Made by a program: the position numbers and the translations under genes
Source: an uncultured Campylobacter sp.
GTDB taxonomy: Bacteria > Campylobacterota > Campylobacteria > Campylobacterales > Campylobacteraceae
Direction: 5' to 3'
Assembly (NCBI GenBank): GCA_937990735.1
Contig: CALKQT010000098.1
Span: 1 to 23,453, forward strand
DNA: 23,453 nt
Shown here: in pieces, positions 15,227 to 21,108 of the stretch
How positions within the stretch are numbered: position 1 is the stretch's first letter
Layout of the letters: every line of letters begins with the position of its first letter
Notes under the pieces: model-generated
The model's input: only the letters and a program-made list of their open reading frames with translations
Told to the model about the DNA's origin: nothing
Databases searched by the model: none

Positions 15227-15865
15227 CTAGGTGTATAAAATTCTACCCAGGCGGATCATGTTCGAGCCGCATTTGATCGCGAGCTCAAAATCATCGCTCA
15301 TCCCCATCGAGCAGATCTGCGCGCCGTGCGGCACGAGCGCATCAAAGATCTCGCGGCTCACCTCGAAGCTTCGCGCGATCTGCGCGGGCTCGCTCACATG
15401 CGCGCCGATGCTCATCACGCCGATTAAATTTAGATTTTTGCACTCCTGCTTGATGCGCAAAAACTCCTCCACCGCGCGGTTTTTATCGAGCCCCGTTTTG
15501 GAGCTCTCGCCCGCAGCGTTGATTTCCAGCAGCGTATCTAACGGATACGTTAGCCGCTTATTTACGGCAAGCGCGAGCTCGCAACTGTTACAGCTCTGCC
15601 ACAGCGTTGGGCGCAGAGCGATGAGCTGATTGATTTTGTTGCTTTGCAGCGTGCCGATGAAGTGCCACTTTAGCGGCAGTTCGCGCAATGCCTCGCTTTT
15701 GCGCTTTAGCTCCTGCACTCTGTTTTCGCCGAATGCGATCTGTCCTTGCGAATACAGCTCGCGTACCTCATCCGTGCCTACGTTTTTGCTTACCGCGACT
15801 AGCTGCACTTCGCCCGAGCCTGCTTTCGCAGCCTCAATGCGCTTTAAAATTTCATCCAGCCTCAT
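15227..15865 (-). CDS. yggS: YggS/PLPBP-type pyridoxal phosphate homeostasis protein
   Basis: The 212-residue single-domain TIM-barrel protein binds PLP and keeps the free vitamin B6 pool and amino/keto acid balance in order; it has no known catalytic activity. The PLP-binding lysine is K27 in LVAVSKN. Family signatures follow: FGENRVQEL, WHFIGTLQSNK and, at the end, SMGMSDDFELAIKCGSNMIRLGR (phosphate-binding). It is slightly shorter than the usual 225-235 because of a trimmed N-terminus and C-terminus. Its ATG overlaps the rseP stop (ATGA), so it is translated as part of the rseP transcript. After its stop, GGCCC can pair with GGGCC but no T-run follows, so termination there is doubtful. Confidence 0.95.
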   Translation of the reverse strand: MRLDEILKRIEAAKAGSGEVQLVAVSKNVGTDEVRELYSQGQIAFGENRVQELKRKSEALRELPLKWHFIGTLQSNKINQLIALRPTLWQSCNSCELALAVNKRLTYPLDTLLEINAAGESSKTGLDKNRAVEEFLRIKQECKNLNLIGVMSIGAHVSEPAQIARSFEVSREIFDALVPHGAQICSMGMSDDFELAIKCGSNMIRLGRILYT

Positions 15866-16977
15866 TTGTAAAATCCCAAAATTCTAGCGAAATCATTTAG
15901 CACCGTAAATATCATCAAAAGCGCTAAAATCCCCATTCCTACGTAGCTAGCGCCCACGAATACCCGCTTTGGCACGGGGCGGCGGAAGATGAGCTCAAAT
16001 AGATTAAACGCGATGTGTCCGCCGTCAAGTGCTGGGATCGGAAAGAGGTTGATAAGCCCTAAATTTACCGATATTAGCGCCACGAGCGCGAGTAAGACCG
16101 CCGCGCCGTAATCGACCGCCTTTGAGGTGATATCCGTAATAGCGACGATGCCGCCCATCTCCTTGGGCGAAACGACGCCGCTAGCGAGCTTTTCTAGACC
16201 TACCAAGATGAGCTTTGATGCCTCCACCGTCTGATCCCACGCGAAGCTAAGCGAGCGAGCACCTTTGTGATACAGCGTCACGGTCGCGTTGTAATCGGGC
16301 GAAATGCCGATGAGCGGCACTCTGATGCTCTCGCGCCAGATGGTTTTTTTCTCGCCGAGCTTTGGCGTGAGCTGTAGGCTCATCCGCTCGCCGCCGCGCA
16401 TGATTTCTAAGCTTAGAGGCGCTGCGGTTACCTGCTTTGAGATGTCGTCCCACTCGCGGATCCGCTTGCCGTCGATCGATAAAATTTCATCGTTTAGCAT
16501 TAGCCTTGCACTTGCTGCGGCGGAATTTGGCGAAATTTTGCCGACCTTGGGCGCGAGCTTTTCGACGCCGATGTAGCCCAGCGCGATGTAGATCAAAAAC
16601 GCAAGCAGCAGGTTAAAAAATGGCCCTGCAAAAAGTATGATTATGCGCGCGATCGGGCCTTTGGAGTTGTAGCTGTCGGGGTCCGTGCTTACTGCGGCGG
16701 GATCCAAATCCTCCTGTCCTTTAAGGCTCACGTAGCCTCCCAGAGGGATCGCGCTGATGGCGTACTGCGTCGCGCCGATGCGCTTGGTGAAGACCTTCTC
16801 GCCGAAGCCCACGCTAAAGACGTTCACCCCCACGCCCAGCGCCCGCGCCGCCAAAAAATGCCCCAGCTCGTGGAAAAAGATGAGGAAGCTGATCGCCAGC
16901 ACTGTGACCATAAAATTTATCGAGTAAAAATAAAATCCGACCGCCAGGATCGCGAGCGTTAAAATTATGCTTTTCAA
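15862..16977 (-). CDS. rseP: RseP-type site-2 intramembrane zinc metalloprotease (M50)
   Basis: This 371-residue inner-membrane protease cuts membrane-embedded substrates such as anti-sigma factors or leftover signal peptides. The zinc site HELGH is at residues 36-40 in the first core helix, and the partner motif NLFPIPALDGG is at 310-320 with ligand D318. One PDZ domain lies at about 140-205, against two in E. coli RseP. Four membrane segments are evident (about 5-35, 110-137, 291-315, 342-365). The start is TTG at 16977: an in-frame TGA sits two codons upstream, and AAAGG lies 8 nt before the TTG, so no ATG start is possible without losing residues. Coupled to yggS by a 4-bp overlap. Its Campylobacter substrate is unknown, since no RpoE/RseA pair is known in the genus. 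Confidence 0.95.
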   Translation of the reverse strand: MKSIILTLAILAVGFYFYSINFMVTVLAISFLIFFHELGHFLAARALGVGVNVFSVGFGEKVFTKRIGATQYAISAIPLGGYVSLKGQEDLDPAAVSTDPDSYNSKGPIARIIILFAGPFFNLLLAFLIYIALGYIGVEKLAPKVGKISPNSAAASARLMLNDEILSIDGKRIREWDDISKQVTAAPLSLEIMRGGERMSLQLTPKLGEKKTIWRESIRVPLIGISPDYNATVTLYHKGARSLSFAWDQTVEASKLILVGLEKLASGVVSPKEMGGIVAITDITSKAVDYGAAVLLALVALISVNLGLINLFPIPALDGGHIAFNLFELIFRRPVPKRVFVGASYVGMGILALLMIFTVLNDFARILGFYK

Positions 16978-16985
16978 ATTTCAGA

Positions 16986-16990
16986 CCTTT
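16986..16990 (-). promoter_or_regulatory. Ribosome-binding site that fixes the rseP TTG start
   Basis: AAAGG on the minus strand, 8 nt before TTG at 16977. Together with the in-frame TGA at 16983-16981 it decides the start codon. Confidence 0.75.
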
Positions 16991-17002
16991 GTAAAAAATG
17001 GG

Positions 17003-17038
17003 CTAAGCTTACTATGATTTTGCAAATTTTAAGCTTAG
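17003..17038. repeat. Inverted repeat upstream of rseP
   Basis: CTAAGCTTA (17003-17011) and TAAGCTTAG (17030-17038) are exact reverse complements separated by 18 nt. They lie 26-61 bp upstream of the rseP start. This may be an operator, or a leader hairpin if transcription starts further up. Each arm contains the palindrome AAGCTT. Confidence 0.5.
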
Positions 17039-17241
17039 ATTGCCGTTTAAAGCCTTGGCTCGCTTTTTTTAAACTTGGTTAGCTTTTAAACTTAGCCCGC
17101 CGCCGTTTCGGGCTATAAATTTAGCTAAATTAAGGGCGCGCAGGCGGATGGGGGCATGAGGAATTTAAAATTTAAAAGCGAAATTTTACCGCGAGATTTT
17201 GCGGAGCGGATTATAAAATTTCACCACACGGGGCTTTGCAC

Positions 17242-17346
17242 TTTGAAATGCCGTTATTTTTTAAAAAGCTGTATATTTTGAAATTCCGTTTTACTTTGAA
17301 ATACCGTCGTGTTTTGAAACACTGCCGCGCCACCCTGAAATTTTTT
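17242..17346. repeat. Degenerate 18-bp tandem repeats (TTTGAAATnCCGT)
   Basis: The word TTTGAAAT(G/T/A)CCGT starts at 17242, 17277 and 17295. Weaker copies start at 17313 (TTTGAAACACTGC) and about 17334 (CCTGAAAT). The spacings are 35, 18, 18 and 21, that is about one or two units of 18 bp. On the minus strand this reads as a hexapeptide-like pattern (VFQNTT, VFQSKT, EFQNIQ), but no proper start exists. Confidence 0.55.
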
Positions 17347-17631
17347 GCGGCGGTTAGACGGAATTCTGCGCCGTGAAAATTTTACGTAGCGAATTTTATA
17401 TTTCAAATTTTATAGGCTTAGCGCACTGCTGTGCGCGTACAGATTAAACATTTATAAAATTTTATCTCATAATTTATAGCGCGAAATTTTAAAATTTTAC
17501 GCTTGTCGGTATGGGTGAAATTTCACGCTGAAATTTTATCACCAAAACCCACTTTAAGCGCGAGCTTTGCGCTCTACGATACCGATTTTATCTTCAAATA
17601 CGAAAGCCATATCTAGTCTAAATTCTAAAAT

Positions 17632-18186
17632 TTAACTCTTTTTCGTCGCCTTAGCATACGCTGCGACGTACTCAAAGCCCGAATATAGCGTCAGTGCGAC
17701 CGCGATCCAGAGCAGGGCGTTTGCATAGGGCCACTGCATCGTTAGCCAGCCGATAGCGATCATCTGAAAGACCGTCTTTACCTTGCCCGCCATCGACGCG
17801 GCGACCTCTACACCGTCGCCCGCCATCGCCACGCGAAGGCCAGTGATGAAAAACTCGCGGATTAGGATCAGATAGATCGCCCACGGACTGGCGCGCCCGA
17901 TAAACATAAGCCCCAAAAAGCCCGCAAGCGTCAGCATCTTATCGGCGAGCGGATCGATGATGGCGCCTAGTTTGGTCTTCTGGTTCCAAGAGCGCGCGAT
18001 ATATCCGTCGAAAAAATCCGTGACGGAGGCGATGACGAAGACGAGCGCGGCAAAATAATCGATCCAGCTGACATGCACCGAGCCTACCATGTCGCCGTTT
18101 GCATGGCCTGCTAGTAAGATCAGCCAAAAAAACAGCGGCGCCAGCGCAACGCGAAAGCTCGCTAAAATATTGGGTAAATTTAGCAT
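17632..18186 (-). CDS. pgsA: CDP-diacylglycerol-glycerol-3-phosphate 3-phosphatidyltransferase
   Basis: This 184-residue inner-membrane enzyme makes phosphatidylglycerophosphate, the committed step to phosphatidylglycerol and cardiolipin. The CDP-alcohol phosphotransferase signature is complete: D57, D60-G61, A64-R65, G74, D78 and D82 in DFFDGYIAR...GAIIDPLADK. The N-terminus MLNLPNILASFRV is typical of PgsA. Four or five membrane helices are predicted. A short insert (AGHANGDMVGSVHVS, about 26-40) lies between the first helix and the rest. Its start overlaps the previous stop by one base (TAATG), giving translational coupling with the SDR gene. It is the last gene of the pyrD operon. PssA and Pgp share the signature, but length and N-terminus favour PgsA. 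Confidence 0.93.
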   Translation of the reverse strand: MLNLPNILASFRVALAPLFFWLILLAGHANGDMVGSVHVSWIDYFAALVFVIASVTDFFDGYIARSWNQKTKLGAIIDPLADKMLTLAGFLGLMFIGRASPWAIYLILIREFFITGLRVAMAGDGVEVAASMAGKVKTVFQMIAIGWLTMQWPYANALLWIAVALTLYSGFEYVAAYAKATKKS

Positions 18187-18965
18187 TATTTAAAGGTCGT
18201 TCCGCCGTCGACGATGAAGGTGTGCCCCGTCACCCAGCTAGCCTTGCTCGAACATAGAAATAAACATGCTCCCGCCAAATCCTGTGGCTGCCCCATCCGT
18301 CCTAGCGGGCTAAGCTCGGCGGTCTTATCGCGTACCTCTTCGTAGTTTGTAAAGGCCCGCAGCGCGTCCGTCTCGATCGGCCCGCCGCTAACGACGTTTA
18401 CGCGGATGTTTTTCTCGCCGAGTTCGGTTGCGGCGTAGCGCGCCATCGCTTCAACCGCGGCTTTTGCCGTGCCGTGGCCCGCGTAGTTTTCGATATAGAC
18501 TAAATTTCCCGTGGAGCTAAGCGAGATGATCGAGCCGCCGCCTACCGCTTCCATGCGCTTTGCCGCTTCTTGCGCGCCCACGACGAAGGCATTTACGGTC
18601 GCGGTAAAGATATTATTGATGCCGCGCGGCTTTAGCCTCATAAATTTAGTGTATCCGCCCGCGACTGCGCGACCCGAGATGATAGCGTTTGAGATGAAAA
18701 AATCCACTCGCGCAAAATCCTCGTCGATCTTGGCAAAGAGCTCCTTGTAGGTCTCGGGCTCTAAGATATTTAGCGCATAAGCGCGTGCCTTGATGCCGTA
18801 AGCCTTCTCAAGCTCGGCTGCTTGCGAAGTCGCTAGTTCTTCGTTGGAATTATACGTAAAAGCGATATTCGCCCCCGCAGCTGCGAATTCCAAAACTATC
18901 GCTCTGCCTATGCCTCTCGTGCCGCCGCTGATAACTAGCGTTTTTCCTTTAAATTCGTTCGTCAA
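18186..18965 (-). CDS. Short-chain dehydrogenase of the enoyl-ACP reductase (FabL/FabI) type
   Basis: A 259-residue NAD(P)H-dependent oxidoreductase. The cofactor loop is SGGTRGIGRA at residues 13-22. The active site reads Y161-x6-K168 (YAGHGTAK) after SLSST, not the classical SDR YxxxK. The six-residue spacing is the hallmark of enoyl-ACP reductases FabI/FabL, and ENY plus the C-terminal WVTGHTFIVDGG fit FabL. Reduction of enoyl-ACP in fatty acid synthesis is therefore likely, supported by its coupling to pgsA. C. jejuni has a similar SDR at this place besides FabI, so it may be a second or specialised reductase. The start codon is TTG, directly after the dapA stop, with AAAGGA 7 nt upstream inside dapA. 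Confidence 0.88.
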   Translation of the reverse strand: MTNEFKGKTLVISGGTRGIGRAIVLEFAAAGANIAFTYNSNEELATSQAAELEKAYGIKARAYALNILEPETYKELFAKIDEDFARVDFFISNAIISGRAVAGGYTKFMRLKPRGINNIFTATVNAFVVGAQEAAKRMEAVGGGSIISLSSTGNLVYIENYAGHGTAKAAVEAMARYAATELGEKNIRVNVVSGGPIETDALRAFTNYEEVRDKTAELSPLGRMGQPQDLAGACLFLCSSKASWVTGHTFIVDGGTTFK

Positions 18966-19862
18966 TTAAAATCCTTTGATAGTGTATTGTTTCATTACGT
19001 TTTCTATTTTTTTGAGGTTTTCCGCGCTCGGCTCGCAAAGCGGCAAGCGGTACTCCAAACTCGGCGCGAGGCCCGCGATATACATCGCCGCTTTGATCGG
19101 GATCGGATTGCTCTCGCAGAATAAAATTTTATTGATCGCGTAGAGATCGTCGTTGATCTGCTTGGCTTTTAAAAACTCATTTTGCAGCGCAAATTTCGTT
19201 AGTCTCGCCGTGTAATCGGGCAGTAAATTTGCCGTAACGGAGATCACGCCCTTGCCGCCGTTGCTTAGGATCGGATAGTTGATCGCATCCTCGCCGCTAA
19301 GCACGCTAAGGCGCGGCTCGTGCGCGAGCAGATCGACACATTTATCGATGCTGCCGCTAGCTTCTTTGACGCCATAGATGTTCTCGCAGTCGTTAAAAAG
19401 CTTGATGATCGTATCTGCGGCGATATCGCAGCCGGTGCGACCGGGCACATTGTAGAGCAGCACCGGCAGATCTACCGAGCTAGCGATCGCCTTGTAGTGC
19501 AGATAGAGTCCCTTTTGGGTGGGTTTATTGTAGTAGGGCGCTACGGATAAAATTCCGTCCGCGCCGTGAGCCTGTGCAAACTGCGCGAGTCCGATCGCTT
19601 CGTGAGTTGCGTTGCTGCCCGCGCCCGCTAGCACCTTGACGTCCGTGCCCTTGCACGCATCTACGGCGATCTCGATACAGACGCGATGCTCGTCGTGCGT
19701 CAGCGTCGCGCTCTCGCCCGTGGTACCGACGGGCACGACCGCGCTTATGCCGTTTGCGATCTGTCTTTTGATGAGCTTGGCGTAGGTCTGCTCGTCGAGT
19801 TTGCCCTCTTTAAAAGGCGTGATCAGCGCCGTCATAGAGCCGATTATGACATTTTTATTCAT
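18966..19862 (-). CDS. dapA: 4-hydroxy-tetrahydrodipicolinate synthase
   Basis: This 298-residue cytoplasmic TIM-barrel lyase condenses pyruvate with aspartate semialdehyde, the first step of the diaminopimelate/lysine branch that feeds peptidoglycan. The Schiff-base lysine is K166 (YGVKEASG), with Y137 in LLYNVPGRTG, the GTTGE loop at 46-50 with T47/T48, and R142 for substrate binding, all in place. Length is standard. AAAGGA lies 5 nt before the ATG, which overlaps the end of the M16 peptidase gene by 8 bp. It is followed directly by the TTG-started SDR gene. Lysine feedback is expected from the family; no regulatory site was seen. Confidence 0.97.
   Translation of the reverse strand: MNKNVIIGSMTALITPFKEGKLDEQTYAKLIKRQIANGISAVVPVGTTGESATLTHDEHRVCIEIAVDACKGTDVKVLAGAGSNATHEAIGLAQFAQAHGADGILSVAPYYNKPTQKGLYLHYKAIASSVDLPVLLYNVPGRTGCDIAADTIIKLFNDCENIYGVKEASGSIDKCVDLLAHEPRLSVLSGEDAINYPILSNGGKGVISVTANLLPDYTARLTKFALQNEFLKAKQINDDLYAINKILFCESNPIPIKAAMYIAGLAPSLEYRLPLCEPSAENLKKIENVMKQYTIKGF
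18973..18977 (-). promoter_or_regulatory. Ribosome-binding site for the TTG start of the SDR gene
   Basis: AAAGG on the minus strand, inside the end of dapA and 7 nt before TTG at 18965, which itself follows the dapA TAA without a gap. Confidence 0.7.
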
Positions 19863-21108
19863 CGTTTTCCTTTCGTAAGATAATGCTCGTAGAATTTTTA
19901 AGGCTTAGATAGGTTTTCATCGCTTTTTTAACCGCGTTTTTATCCAGGCTTTTGATCTCGCGCTCCAGCCTAAATAGCGCGTCCAGATCGCCGCGGACGA
20001 TGTAGCTGCCGTACATCTGCGCTACCTTGCTGGCGCTGTCGAGGGAGTAGATCAGATCGCTGCTTAGGGTGTTTTTGATCTTTAGCATATCATCATCGCT
20101 TATTTTAGCTTTTTTGGCTTTTTCGATCAGCGCCAAAATTTCATCTCTCAGCGCCTCGCCGCTTACGCCTTGGTTGCAAACGGCAAAGACTATAAATAAA
20201 TTCTCATCCTTACCGCTCATATCGTAGATATTGATCTGATTGGCGAGCTTTTTCTCGTCGACCAGCACGCGTTGTAAAAGCGAGCTCTTGCCGCCGCTAA
20301 GATATATATCCATCGCTTTGATCGCCGCGGCATCCGGGTGGTTAAACGGCGGAATTTTAAAGGCGACCGCCACGATCTGCGCCTCGCTGTTTTTATAAAT
20401 AATGCTAAGCTTCTCGCCGTCTTGCGCGGGCTCGGTGCAGTGAAGGCGCGGAATTTCGCCTTTATTTTTTACGGGCGCGAAGTGTTTTTTGGCTGCATCA
20501 AACGCCGCCTTTTCGCCGATGTCGCCGGTGATTAGCAGCACGGCGTTTTGCGGCTGATAAAATTTAGCGTGAAATTCCTTGATATCTTTGATACTCCAGT
20601 TTTCGATGTCCTTGCGAAAACCGATCGGCGTCCAGTGGTATGGATGGTACAAAAACGCGGCGTTATAGAGCCTGAAAAATAGGTATCCGAACGGATCGTT
20701 ATCGGTGCGCCACAGCCGCTCCTCGAGTACGACCTTGCGCTCGGGCTGAAATTCTTTGTCTTTGAGGCTCAAGTTTTGCATAATGTCGGCGTAAAGATCC
20801 AAGCAGACCTCTAAATTTGAGCTCGCGCACTTGATGAAGTAGTGCGTATAATCAAAGCCTGTGCTTGCGTTATTCACGCCGCCAAATCCCTTTACGATCG
20901 CGTCGAACTCGCCCGCCTTGCGATTTTTCGTGGATTTAAAATTTAGATGCTCCAGCATGTGCGCGATGCCGCTTTTGCCCATCGTCTCGTCGCGCGAGCC
21001 GACGTTGTAAAACACGTCCACGCTGATGACGCCGCTGCCTTTATTCATCGGGATGTGATAAATTTGAAGCCCGTTTTGCAGCGTGATTTTCTTAAATTTC
21101 GGAAACAT
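19855..21108 (-). CDS. M16-family zinc metallopeptidase
   Basis: A 417-residue single-chain M16 (pitrilysin/processing-peptidase) protein with two homologous domains. The inverted zinc motif HMLEH is at residues 50-54, with the third ligand expected at E128 or E129 in KVVLEER. The second domain lacks a zinc motif, as usual. No signal peptide is present, so it is probably cytoplasmic, although several bacterial relatives act on exported peptides. The natural substrate is unknown. The start overlaps the pyrD stop by one base (TAATG) and its 3' end overlaps dapA by 8 bp. The order pyrD - peptidase - dapA - SDR is conserved in C. jejuni. The active-site residues are intact, so it should be a working protease. 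Confidence 0.93.
   Translation of the reverse strand: MFPKFKKITLQNGLQIYHIPMNKGSGVISVDVFYNVGSRDETMGKSGIAHMLEHLNFKSTKNRKAGEFDAIVKGFGGVNNASTGFDYTHYFIKCASSNLEVCLDLYADIMQNLSLKDKEFQPERKVVLEERLWRTDNDPFGYLFFRLYNAAFLYHPYHWTPIGFRKDIENWSIKDIKEFHAKFYQPQNAVLLITGDIGEKAAFDAAKKHFAPVKNKGEIPRLHCTEPAQDGEKLSIIYKNSEAQIVAVAFKIPPFNHPDAAAIKAMDIYLSGGKSSLLQRVLVDEKKLANQINIYDMSGKDENLFIVFAVCNQGVSGEALRDEILALIEKAKKAKISDDDMLKIKNTLSSDLIYSLDSASKVAQMYGSYIVRGDLDALFRLEREIKSLDKNAVKKAMKTYLSLKNSTSIILRKENDE

Larger units (their letters stand above)
16978..17631. other. 654-bp spacer between pgsA and rseP
   Basis: No confident gene. It contains the inverted repeat at 17003-17038, a palindrome AATTTAGCTAAATT (17118-17131), a stem AGCCCG/CGGGCT (17094-17114) and an array of degenerate 18-bp repeats (17242-17346). 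An 18-codon minus ORF lies at 17554-17610 (MAFVFEDKIGIVERKARA) without a ribosome-binding site. An rseP promoter should lie here, but no TATAAT-like box stood out near the gene. Confidence 0.5.

Noticed and set aside
15205..15230. Terminator after yggS (GGCCC/GGGCC stem)
   Set aside because: The stem overlaps the stop codon and no T-run follows on the minus strand.
17260..17406. 50-codon minus ORF starting at TTG 17406 with a repeated V-F-Q pattern
   Set aside because: No ribosome-binding site and the pattern follows from the 18-bp DNA repeat; kept only as a repeat.
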